A DNA stretch of 42,586 nt. Source: Acidobacteriota bacterium. Its GTDB lineage: Bacteria > Acidobacteriota > Aminicenantia > UBA2199. The position numbers and the translations under genes are program-made. Below, one piece after another: positions 27,629 to 35,404 of the stretch. The notes under the pieces were generated by a model. It saw nothing but the letters and a program-made list of their open reading frames with translations. It did not search any database and was not told the origin of the DNA. Within the stretch, counting starts at the first letter, position 1. Every line of letters starts with the position of its first letter. The stretch lies in the NCBI GenBank assembly GCA_022711715.1, contig JAKLEC010000010.1, forward strand, positions 1 through 42,586, read 5' to 3'.

Positions 27629-29998
27629 ATGATGATCGGCCAAACCGTCTCCCATTACCGGATCCTGCAAAAGATCGGGGCTGGGGGAATGGGTGAAGTT
27701 TTTCTGGCCGAGGATACCAAACTCGACCGCAAGGTGGCGCTGAAGTTCCTGCCGGCGCAGTTAAGCGCCGACGGGGACGAGCGTCAGCGCTTCGTCCACG
27801 AGGCCAAGGCGGCGTCTGCCCTCGACCATGCCAACATCTGCGCGATCTACGAGATCGGCGAGACCCCCGAGGGGCAGCTCTTCATCGCCATGGGCTATTA
27901 TTCCGGGACGACCTTGAAGGAAAAAATGAAGGCCGGCCCACTGCCGGTCAGCGAAGCGGTTGGCCTGGCCATGCAGGTTGCAGAGGGCCTGCAGGAAGCG
28001 CATCGCAAGGGCATCGTCCATCGCGACCTGAAGCCGGCCAACATCATGATCACGGAACAGGGAGTGGCCAAGATCGTGGATTTCGGCCTGGCCAAGCTGA
28101 AGGGGTTGACAAGGCTGACCAAGAGTGGCACCACCCTGGGCACAGTCTCCTACATGTCCCCTGAGCAAGCCTTGGGCAAGGAAGTGGACCAGCGGAGCGA
28201 CATCTGGTCGCTGGGAGTGATCCTGTACGAAATGCTGGCCGGCAAGCTGCCGTTCGCTGGCGATTACGACCAGGCCGTGTTGTACGCGGTGATCAACGAG
28301 GAGCCGGAACGGTTGTCAAAAGCGCGGCCGGATACCCCACCGGGGATGGAACAGATTATCGATAGGGCGTTGGCCAAGGATTCGGCAGAACGTTACCAGA
28401 TCATTGACGATCTATTGGAAGACCTGAAGGCTGTCTCCGAGGGACTTGAGCCTCCAAGAGCCAAGGTCAAGCCGGCTCCGAAAAGATTTGTCGGTATCCG
28501 CAGTATTTATTGGTTTGCCGGCTTGGCGATCGCGGTTGCAATCATGGGGATTCTGAATAAAGGGAAGATAAAAACCCTGTTTACAAAAGAACCGGAAGTT
28601 GCCGTCATCCGCTCACTGGCCGTGCTGCCGCTGGCCAACTATTCCGGCGATCCCGAGCAGGAATACTTCTCCGACGGCATGACCGACGCCCTGATCGCGA
28701 GCCTTGCCCAGATCAGGGCCATCAAGGTCATCTCGCGGACCTCGGTCATGCAGTACAAGGGGACGAAGAAACCGCTGCCGCAGATCGCCCGGGAACTGGA
28801 AGTGGAGGGGATCGTCGAAGGCTCAGTACTGCGCTTCGGGAACCGGGTGCGGATCACAGCCCAACTCATCGACGCCCGCCAGGACCGCCACCTGTGGGCG
28901 AATAACTACGAGCGCGAGATGTCTAACGTGTTGGTGTTGCAATCAGAGGTGGTGAGAGCGATCGCTAGCGAGATCCGCGCCCAGGTGACCCCGCAGGAGA
29001 AATCCCGCCTGCAGGCGGCGCGACCAGTTGTTCCGGAGGCATATGAGGCTTATCTGATGGGCTGTTTCTACTGGAACAAGGTCACGGCCCCCGCCTTGGA
29101 GAAAAGCATCGAGTATTTCAAGAAAGCGATCGCCGGCGACCCGGCGTACGCAGGGGCTTATGCCGGACTGGTCGAGGCATACCGGCTCCAGGGCCAGATG
29201 GCAGGGCTGCCGCTCAGCGAGTACACCCCGCGTATGCGGGAGGCAGCCTTGAAGTCGCTGGAGCTGGATGCAGCGCTGGCCGACGGTCACGTGGCCCTGG
29301 CGAACATCATGGTCGAATTCGACTGGGATTGGAAGGGAGCCGAGAGGGAATTCAAAAGGGCGCTTGAGCTCAACCCAAACCACGCCTTCGCCCACCTGTG
29401 GTATTCGCAACTGCTGAATCTCCTGGGTCGCCATGGGGAATCCCTGGCAGCCAACCAGCGAGCCTGCGAATTGGACCCGCTGAATCCTTTCATCGCCGCG
29501 AACCTGCAGTGGCGTTATTATTTCCTCCGCCGTTTCCGGGAAGCGCTCGGCCATTTCGACAGTCTCATGGAAATGCATCCCGACTATTGGCTGAACTACT
29601 GGACACGCGGCTCCCTGTTCGTTGCGATCGGTAAATATGACGAGGCCGTGGCCGACCAGATCAAGGCCGTGACGCTCTCGGAAGGGTCCCTGGAGTGCCT
29701 GCCCGAGCTCGGTCTCGCCTACGCAAAGGCGGGTCGAAGAAACGACGCGGAGAACATTCTTGCCAGGCTGCAGGCGGAATTGGAGAAGCGTTTCGTTCCG
29801 GCGAGCCTGTTCGCCCCAGTCTTAATAGGGCTCGGAGATAAGGACCGGGCTTTCGCCGCGCTAGAGAAGGGTCTGCAGGAGCGGGACAACCGGGTCGCCT
29901 ATTACCTATTGGAGCCGAATTACTCCGCCCTGCTGAACGATCCCCGCGGCCGCTCGCTGCTGCGGCGCATGGGGCTCCCTGGGGGTGAGATAAAATGA
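27629..29998 (+). CDS. Membrane Ser/Thr kinase with TolB-like domain and TPR repeats (K4)
   Basis: A protein of 789 residues. The kinase domain (about 9-275) is complete and close to K1-K3, without the heptamer insertion. One membrane helix lies near 292-312 (YWFAGLAIAVAIMGI). The outer part is different: residues about 325-460 form the TolB-N/FlgO-like domain often seen in kinase and adenylate-cyclase proteins (SLAVLPLANYSGDPEQEYFSDGMTDALIASL in two parts, LEVEGIVEGSVLRFGNRVRITAQLIDA, DRHLWANNYER). TPR-like helical repeats fill about 470-785. These would bind a protein partner rather than act as an enzyme. The ATG follows the K3 stop by 1 bp; a second ATG directly follows. The fusion keeps the K-domain but swaps the sensor, so several inputs may feed one output. 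Confidence 0.88.
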   Translation: MMIGQTVSHYRILQKIGAGGMGEVFLAEDTKLDRKVALKFLPAQLSADGDERQRFVHEAKAASALDHANICAIYEIGETPEGQLFIAMGYYSGTTLKEKMKAGPLPVSEAVGLAMQVAEGLQEAHRKGIVHRDLKPANIMITEQGVAKIVDFGLAKLKGLTRLTKSGTTLGTVSYMSPEQALGKEVDQRSDIWSLGVILYEMLAGKLPFAGDYDQAVLYAVINEEPERLSKARPDTPPGMEQIIDRALAKDSAERYQIIDDLLEDLKAVSEGLEPPRAKVKPAPKRFVGIRSIYWFAGLAIAVAIMGILNKGKIKTLFTKEPEVAVIRSLAVLPLANYSGDPEQEYFSDGMTDALIASLAQIRAIKVISRTSVMQYKGTKKPLPQIARELEVEGIVEGSVLRFGNRVRITAQLIDARQDRHLWANNYEREMSNVLVLQSEVVRAIASEIRAQVTPQEKSRLQAARPVVPEAYEAYLMGCFYWNKVTAPALEKSIEYFKKAIAGDPAYAGAYAGLVEAYRLQGQMAGLPLSEYTPRMREAALKSLELDAALADGHVALANIMVEFDWDWKGAEREFKRALELNPNHAFAHLWYSQLLNLLGRHGESLAANQRACELDPLNPFIAANLQWRYYFLRRFREALGHFDSLMEMHPDYWLNYWTRGSLFVAIGKYDEAVADQIKAVTLSEGSLECLPELGLAYAKAGRRNDAENILARLQAELEKRFVPASLFAPVLIGLGDKDRAFAALEKGLQERDNRVAYYLLEPNYSALLNDPRGRSLLRRMGLPGGEIK

Positions 29999-32580
29999 CT
30001 GGCGAAGCCATATCCCACTACCGCATCCTGGAGAAGATCGGGGCCGGGGGCATGGGGGAAGTGTATCTCGCCGAGGACACCCAGCTCGAGCGCCGGGTGG
30101 CCCTGAAGTTCCTCCCCCAGCGCTTGACGGCCGACGCGGAGGCGCGCGAGCGCTTTCTGCGCGAGGCGAAGTCGGCTGCCGCGTTGAGCCATCCCAACAT
30201 CGTCACCATCCACGAGATCGGCGAGCACGAGGGGCAGGTTTTCATCGCCATGGAGTACGTCGACGGCCGGACGCTGAAGGATCTGATTGCGGCCGGCCGT
30301 ACGCCGTCCGCCGTCAACCGTCTGCCGATTCCTCAAGTTCTCGATATCGCCGCCCAGATCGCCTCTGGCCTCGCCGCCGCCCACGAGAAGGGCATCGTCC
30401 ACCGCGACATCAAGCCGCAGAACATCGTGATCGACAAGAGCGGCCATGCGAAAATCCTCGACTTCGGCCTGGCCAAGCTGAAAGGGGCATCACCATTGAC
30501 CCGGGAGTCCTTCACCCACGGCACGGTGCACTACATGTCCCCGGAGCAGGCGATGGGCAGGGAAATCGATCCGCGCAGCGATCTCTGGTCGCTGGGAGTC
30601 GTGCTGTATGAGATGATCGCGGGAAAGCCGCCATTCCAGGGCGAATACGACCAAGCGGTCATTTATTCCATTTTAAATGAAGAAATGCCCCCGTTGGCAA
30701 CCGAAAAGGACAGCCAGCTGGCGGGTGTAGCGAACGTCATCCGCCAGTGCCTGGCCAAGAAGCGGTCGGCCAGATATCCATCGGCCGATGCCCTGGCCGC
30801 GGCGCTGCGGGATCTCGGCAGCGACAAGGCGGCTCCCCAATCCGCCAGAAGCAGCGGCAAGCGATCCTCCCGGCGCGCCGTCCTGGGCACTCTTTTACTG
30901 GTGCTTCTTGTCGCCAGCGTGGGGTTCATCGTTCTCACTCCCCGGGTCAGTGCCCCGCTGCGGCGCCTATTCGGGCTGACCGGCATGGCCCAGGCCAGGC
31001 ACATGGCCGTAATGCCCATCGTCGCCAGCAGCGGCGCCGATGATCGGGCGCTGGCCGACGGTTTCACCGCCGTGATCACCGACAAGCTGACCTGGTTGGA
31101 GAAATTTCACGACTCGTTATGGACCGTTCCCGCCGGCGAAGTTTTCGCGAACCGCGGCAAGCCCTCGCGGTCCCTGCAGCGCTTGTGGGGCTGCCGCTTT
31201 TTCATCGCCGGCGAACTGCACGCTGAAAAAACTCAACTGCGCCTGGGGCTGGCCCTTCAGGATGCCAAGTCAGGACGGGCGTTGAAGCGAGTCGAGCTCC
31301 AGGGAAACATGGCCAATCTGTCGCTTTTCCAGGACGAGCTCCCGGCCAGGCTCCTCCAGCTCCTTGAGCTGCGCGAAGAACCTGCAGCCAACCGTTATGT
31401 CAACACCGGCGGCACATCCCTGCCGGGCGCCTATATCCTGTTTCTCAAGGGCAAAGGCCTGATCCAGGACAAAGGAAATGCCGCCCGCATCGACCGGGGG
31501 ATCCAGCTGCTGGAAAGGGCCTTGCAGCAGGACGACCGCTACCTGCAGGCCCGCCTGGGCCTGATCGAAGCCTTGATCGCCAAGGCACGGCTGAGCGAGG
31601 ACCGGGGCTGGCTGCGGCTGGCCCAGGACCAGGGGCACATGCTCGGCCAGGATGCCAGCCAATGGGCACCGGCGCAGCTGACCTGGGCAGCGCTCCTGGA
31701 CGCAATTCATAACAAGACCGCGGCGCGTGCGGCCTGGCAGCTGGCGTTGAACCTCGACGAGCATTGCTACCGGGCCTGCATCGAGCTGGCCAATTCATAC
31801 CGGGACGAAGGCCGGACCGGGGCGGCGGAAAAATACTACCGGCAAGCCATCCGGCTGAGGCCCGGCTATCCCATGGCCTACGGGAACCTGGCTTATTTTT
31901 ACAACCTGAACGGCCGTTACGACGAGGCACTGGACCTTTACGGGAAAGTGACCGAGCTGGCTCCGGGAAATATCGACGGCTTCAACAACCTGGGCTCCAT
32001 GTACTGGAAGAAGGGCGACCTGAAAAAAGCGCGGGCCATGTTCGAAAAGGCCAATGCCATCCAGCCCGACGCCGCCGTCCAATCCAACCTGGCCACGCTC
32101 TACTTTTACGAGGGCGAATACCGCAAGGCGCTCCCCTTGTTCAGCGCGGTGGCCGGCGAGAGCCTGGATTACATCATATGGGGCAACCTGGCCGATACGT
32201 GCCGGCAGCTGCCGGACCAGCGGCACGAGGCCGGCGCCGCCTATGAAAAAGCCATCGGCCTGACTCAGGCGTTCCTGGCCGCAAACCCCAACGACGTGAA
32301 CGCCATCTCCCTCCTGGCCATGTATCACGCCCACCTCGGCGAGAAGGGCAAGGCCCTGGAAGCGATCGCCCGCGCCCGTTCTCTTTCCAGTGACCTGGAA
32401 ACCATTCGCCGGGCCATCCTGGTCCATGAGGCGGTCGGGGAACGCGCCCAGGCCCTGGCGGCCCTGAGTGAATACCGTGAGCGGCTGGGAGGGATGGACG
32501 AGATCGAAAGGGAACCCGACCTGGCCGCGCTGCGCGCCGACCCGTCCTACCTGGAGCTGCTCGGCAAGCCGCATGAGTGA
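29995..32580 (+). CDS. Membrane Ser/Thr kinase with TPR repeats (K5)
   Basis: A protein of 861 residues, overlapping the K4 stop by 4 bp (ATGA). The kinase has IGAGGMG, VALK, HRDIKPQN and DFGLA. Its activation segment (GASPLTRESFTHGTVHYMSPEQ) differs from the other four, so its phosphosites and substrates may differ. It shares with K2 the seven-residue insertion (GRTPSAVNRLP region), encoded by a heptamer array at 30296-30327. One membrane helix lies near 298-318 (VLGTLLLVLLVASVGFIVL). The outer part begins with a divergent TolB-like region (MAVMPIVASSGADDRALADGF) and continues with many TPR units (for example AYGNLAYFYNLNGRYDEALDLY, with the canonical G/Y/A pattern, and FNNLGSMYWKKGDLKKARAMF). 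A 64-bp gap leads to the small secreted protein gene. Confidence 0.88.
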   Translation: MTGEAISHYRILEKIGAGGMGEVYLAEDTQLERRVALKFLPQRLTADAEARERFLREAKSAAALSHPNIVTIHEIGEHEGQVFIAMEYVDGRTLKDLIAAGRTPSAVNRLPIPQVLDIAAQIASGLAAAHEKGIVHRDIKPQNIVIDKSGHAKILDFGLAKLKGASPLTRESFTHGTVHYMSPEQAMGREIDPRSDLWSLGVVLYEMIAGKPPFQGEYDQAVIYSILNEEMPPLATEKDSQLAGVANVIRQCLAKKRSARYPSADALAAALRDLGSDKAAPQSARSSGKRSSRRAVLGTLLLVLLVASVGFIVLTPRVSAPLRRLFGLTGMAQARHMAVMPIVASSGADDRALADGFTAVITDKLTWLEKFHDSLWTVPAGEVFANRGKPSRSLQRLWGCRFFIAGELHAEKTQLRLGLALQDAKSGRALKRVELQGNMANLSLFQDELPARLLQLLELREEPAANRYVNTGGTSLPGAYILFLKGKGLIQDKGNAARIDRGIQLLERALQQDDRYLQARLGLIEALIAKARLSEDRGWLRLAQDQGHMLGQDASQWAPAQLTWAALLDAIHNKTAARAAWQLALNLDEHCYRACIELANSYRDEGRTGAAEKYYRQAIRLRPGYPMAYGNLAYFYNLNGRYDEALDLYGKVTELAPGNIDGFNNLGSMYWKKGDLKKARAMFEKANAIQPDAAVQSNLATLYFYEGEYRKALPLFSAVAGESLDYIIWGNLADTCRQLPDQRHEAGAAYEKAIGLTQAFLAANPNDVNAISLLAMYHAHLGEKGKALEAIARARSLSSDLETIRRAILVHEAVGERAQALAALSEYRERLGGMDEIEREPDLAALRADPSYLELLGKPHE
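30296..30327. repeat. Heptamer array inside kinase K5, class GCCGTAC
   Basis: Units GCCGTAC, GCCGTCC, GCCGTCA, ACCGTCT plus partial GCCG. It occupies the same codon position as the K2 array and is more diverged. Confidence 0.75.
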
Positions 32581-32644
32581 GCCTTTGGCATCGAGCCAAT
32601 AAAGATCATGCCCGGGCCCTGGAAGCCCCGGCAAGGAGGAGAGG

Positions 32645-33043
32645 ATGAAAAAAATCACCGTTGCCGTCCTGGCTGTCTGCGTGCTGCTCGGCCTGTCCCC
32701 GCAATTGACGGCAAAAGAATGGAAAATCGAGATCAAAGTGGCGACCGACGCGGAAGGAAATTTCTTCATCGACATGGGCGAAAAATATGCCTATGCCGTG
32801 CCGGAAGAAGCTTCCATCAGATGGACATGCATGTATCCTTTTGCCCTCACGTTCAAGGAAAAGGAGGCTGCGTTTTTTTCAAACGCGACAGTGGCGGATA
32901 CTGCGACGAGCAAAGGGAAAAAAGTCAGCAAAGATGCTGCCAAAAACTACGCGTATAAGTATTCGATCACCATTTTTGAGAAAAACAGCATTCCTGAGAT
33001 AACCCTCGACCCGGTCATCATCATCATCCCGCCGCGCAAGTAG
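32645..33043 (+). CDS. Small secreted protein of unknown function
   Basis: A protein of 132 residues with a signal peptide (MKKITVAVLAVCVLLGLSPQLTA, cleavage near residue 23). The mature part is about 109 residues, rich in Lys, Ala and beta-forming residues, with an unusual C-terminal VIIIIPPRK. A strong AGGAGGAGAGG ribosome site precedes the ATG. It is the last gene of the plus-strand string after K5 and before a convergent methyltransferase gene. No family is recognised. It may be a periplasmic partner of the kinases' outer domains, judged only from position. Confidence 0.65.
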   Translation: MKKITVAVLAVCVLLGLSPQLTAKEWKIEIKVATDAEGNFFIDMGEKYAYAVPEEASIRWTCMYPFALTFKEKEAAFFSNATVADTATSKGKKVSKDAAKNYAYKYSITIFEKNSIPEITLDPVIIIIPPRK

Positions 33044-33064
33044 GATCAGGCCGGCCCGGCCCGC

Positions 33065-33784
33065 TCACTCCCCGGCGAGGATGCGCTCCATCTCGGCGGT
33101 GTAGACTCCCCTGTCCCGGAATAGGACCAGCGGCGCCTCGCGCCGGCAGCGGCCGTCGGCCTTGCCCAGCTGGGCCAGGAAGCGGTCGGGCTTGGAGTCG
33201 GCGAAGGGCTGCACCGGGCGGAAGCGCGTCGCGTGCAGGCCGGCTCGGTCGGCGGCCTCGAGCAGCTCCTCGCGCCGGGCGAAGGGGAAGATCAGGAACA
33301 GCTTGCCGCGCGGCGCCAGGCAGGCGGCGCAGCCGCGCAGCAGCGCCGGCAGGGTGAGCGTTACCTCGAAGCGCGCCAGGCGGATCGACGGGTCGGGGCT
33401 GACCTTGCCCCGATCGGCGCGGTGGAAGGGCGGGTTGCAGAAGATGGTCTGCACGCCGGCGATGCCGGCGTGGATGCGGTTGAAGTCGCCGCGGATGACG
33501 CGGAAGCGGGCGGCCATGCCGTTCGCCGCCGCGTTCTCCACCGCCAGGCGGTAGAGCGGCTCCTGGATCTCGATGCCGGTGACGGCCGGGAACTTGCGGC
33601 GCCGCAGCGCCAGCAGCGAGATCACGCCGCTGCCGCAGCCGACCTCCAGCGCCGGCCGCGTCGAGCGCGGCAGGTAGGCGGCCAGGATCGGCGAGTCGAC
33701 GGCGAAGCGGTAGCCCCGGCGGGGCTGCTTGATCACCACCTTGCCGTGGTAGAAGGCGTCGGTGGTGGTTTGCCAATCACTCAT
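33065..33784 (-). CDS. TrmN6/YfiC-like adenine N6-methyltransferase
   Basis: A protein of 239 residues with a class I methyltransferase fold: SAM loop LEVGCGSG (46-53), acidic IEIQEPLY (about 71-78) and the catalytic NPPF (117-120) of N6-adenine enzymes. The N-terminal TTDAFYHGKVVIKQPRRGYRFAVDSPILAAY (seen as two motifs, G-x3-I-x-Q and YRFAxDxxLLA-like) is the hallmark of the YfiC/TrmN6 group, which methylates A37 of tRNA1(Val). It converges on the secreted protein gene with a 21-bp gap. Other small-molecule or RNA methyltransferases with NPPF cannot be fully excluded. Confidence 0.82.
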   Translation of the reverse strand: MSDWQTTTDAFYHGKVVIKQPRRGYRFAVDSPILAAYLPRSTRPALEVGCGSGVISLLALRRRKFPAVTGIEIQEPLYRLAVENAAANGMAARFRVIRGDFNRIHAGIAGVQTIFCNPPFHRADRGKVSPDPSIRLARFEVTLTLPALLRGCAACLAPRGKLFLIFPFARREELLEAADRAGLHATRFRPVQPFADSKPDRFLAQLGKADGRCRREAPLVLFRDRGVYTAEMERILAGE

Positions 33785-33792
33785 GAGAAGAA

Positions 33793-33827
33793 CTCGGCGT
33801 ACGGCTCACGGTGTACGGTGGAAGGTG
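33793..33827. repeat. Heptamer array, class TACGGTG
   Basis: Units CTCGGCG, TACGGCT, CACGGTG, TACGGTG, GAAGGTG. It begins 8 bp upstream of the methyltransferase start. Confidence 0.65.
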
Positions 33828-33841
33828 GGAAAGATAAAATC

Positions 33842-33883
33842 CAATTCTCAAATCCAGAATTCCGAGCTCCAATTTCCAATGAC
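33842..33883. repeat. Heptamer array, class CAATTTC (left arm)
   Basis: Six degenerate 7-bp units: CAATTCT, CAAATCC, AGAATTC, CGAGCTC, CAATTTC, CAATGAC. It is the approximate inverted counterpart of 33921-33984; CCAATGACC at its end pairs with GGTCATTGG at 33922-33930. Confidence 0.65.
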
Positions 33884-33920
33884 CGAAGCAAAGGCCCTGG
33901 CAGGATTCTTCCCTTCGTTT

Positions 33921-33984
33921 GGGTCATTGGGTTATTGGTGCTTGGTGCTTATTTGGAATTTGGTGCTTGGGATTTGGAATCTTG
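33921..33984. repeat. Heptamer array, class ATTTGGA (right arm)
   Basis: TGG recurs with 7-bp spacing at 33954, 33961, 33968 and 33975, and at 33936 and 33943, with units such as AATTTGG, TGCTTGG, GATTTGG. One irregular step occurs near 33950. The spacer 33884-33920 forms the centre of the inverted pair. Confidence 0.65.
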
Positions 33985-34009
33985 CCCATCTTGCTTATGT
34001 TGTTTTACC

Positions 34010-35275
34010 TTACACCTTCTGCCCTGCGCCTTCCACCCCGTTCCGCATCAGGTATTCCCTGACCAGGTTCAGGGCGTAGAACTCGCTGCGCCGCTTGATC
34101 ACCACGCGGCTGCCGCTGAAGATCTGGCGCATGCCGCGCTCGTGGTTCGCGGCGCTGAGGTGCATGTAGACCAGGCCGACGGGCTTCTTGTCGCTGCCGC
34201 CCTCCGGGCCGGCGATGCCGGTGACGGACAGGCCGATGTCGGCGCCGCACAGCCGGCGCGCCGCCGCGGCCATCTCCGCCGCCGTCGCCTCCGACACGGC
34301 GCCGTGGCGCTTCAGCGTCTCCTCGCGCACGCCCAGCAGGCCGTTCTTGACGCTGTTGGCGTAGGCGATCACGCCGCCCAGGAAGACCTCCGAGCTCCCG
34401 GAAACCGAGGTCACCTGGTCGCCCAGGCCGCCGCCGGTGCAGCTCTCGGCCACGGCCAGGGTGAGGCCGCGCTCCTTCAGCATGGTGACGACGACCTCCG
34501 GCAGGTTGGCGTCGCCCTCGGCGAAGATGAAGTCCTTCAGCCGTTCGCGCACCTTCTCGGCCAGCTCGTCGGTCAGCCGCCGCGCCTCCTCGTCGGAGTC
34601 CTTCGAGCGGCCGAGCAAGTGGATCTCGATGATGCCCGGCGAGGCCAGGATGGTGGTGACCGGGTTGCGGTACTTGCGGTAGACATCGGCGATGCGCGAG
34701 TCGGCGTCCGACTCGCCGATGCCGGTCAGCCTGAAGGCGCGGGAGTAGATGTGGTAGTTGGCGGCCGGGGCGATGAACTTCTCGAAGGCGGCCTCGAAAA
34801 CCGGCTGCATCTCGTTGGGCGGCCCGGGCAGCAGCAGCACCTTGCAGCCGCCGGCCTCGCAGTAGAGGCCGGGGGCGGTGCCCACCGGGTTGGCCAGCAC
34901 CTCGGCGCCCTCGATGACGAAGGCCTGGCGGGCGTTGATCTCGGGCATAGCCATGCCGCGGCTGCGGAAGAGTTCGCGCAGCCCAACGACGATCTCCTCG
35001 CGGAAGACCAGCTCCTTCTTGAGCGCCGTGGCCACCGCCTCGCGGGTGATGTCGTCCTCGGTGGGGCCCAGACCGCCGCTGAGCACCACCAGCTGGGCGC
35101 GCTGGCAGGCCTTCCTGACGATCCAGGAGAGGTTGTCCATGTGGTCGCCGACGACGACCTTCATGTCGGTCAGGATCCCCTTTTGGCGCAGGCGGCGGGC
35201 GACATAGGCGGAGTTGGTGTCGACGCGGTCCAGGTCGAGCATTTCGCTGCCGACGGCGATGAAGATGGCGCGCAT
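34010..35275 (-). CDS. cinA: CinA family protein (molybdopterin-binding-like domain plus NMN deamidase-like domain)
   Basis: A protein of 421 residues, the normal CinA length. The N-terminal domain (1-170) is MoaB/MogA-like: AIFIAVGSEML, DTNSAYVARRL and LSGGLGPTEDDITREAV. The middle region contains LLLPGPPNEM. The C-terminal domain (about 260-421) is PncC-like: LAVAESCTGGGLGDQVTSVSGSSEVFLGGVIAY (seen as AESCTGG and the S-x-S-S-x-x-F pattern) and VTGIAGPEGGSDKKPVGLVY. CinA proteins have ADP-ribose pyrophosphatase and/or NMN deamidase activity, cleaning up NAD breakdown products. The ATG at 35275 has a GGGAGG ribosome site; the longer upstream frame is a shadow of the barrel gene. It is divergent from the FadL-like gene. 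Confidence 0.93.
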   Translation of the reverse strand: MRAIFIAVGSEMLDLDRVDTNSAYVARRLRQKGILTDMKVVVGDHMDNLSWIVRKACQRAQLVVLSGGLGPTEDDITREAVATALKKELVFREEIVVGLRELFRSRGMAMPEINARQAFVIEGAEVLANPVGTAPGLYCEAGGCKVLLLPGPPNEMQPVFEAAFEKFIAPAANYHIYSRAFRLTGIGESDADSRIADVYRKYRNPVTTILASPGIIEIHLLGRSKDSDEEARRLTDELAEKVRERLKDFIFAEGDANLPEVVVTMLKERGLTLAVAESCTGGGLGDQVTSVSGSSEVFLGGVIAYANSVKNGLLGVREETLKRHGAVSEATAAEMAAAARRLCGADIGLSVTGIAGPEGGSDKKPVGLVYMHLSAANHERGMRQIFSGSRVVIKRRSEFYALNLVREYLMRNGVEGAGQKV

Positions 35276-35293
35276 GGTCCTCCCGTACCGCCC

Positions 35294-35322
35294 CTTATAA
35301 AGAAATCCGCGGCCGTTGTCAA
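35294..35322 (-). promoter_or_regulatory. Promoter of cinA
   Basis: Minus strand TTGACA (35317-35322), 17-bp spacer, TATAAG (35294-35299), 19 bp before the start. Near consensus. Confidence 0.65.
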
Positions 35323-35329
35323 TTTGCCG

Positions 35330-35358
35330 TTGCAATTCGTTTCCCCGGCGCATACAAT
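35330..35358 (+). promoter_or_regulatory. Promoter of the FadL-like gene
   Basis: TTGCAA (35330-35335), 17-bp spacer, TACAAT (35353-35358). Same boxes and spacing as the K1 promoter. Confidence 0.6.
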
Positions 35359-35404
35359 TCTCCTGCACCCGAGCGCCGGGCGCCCCCCGGCCAAGGAGGT
35401 ACCC

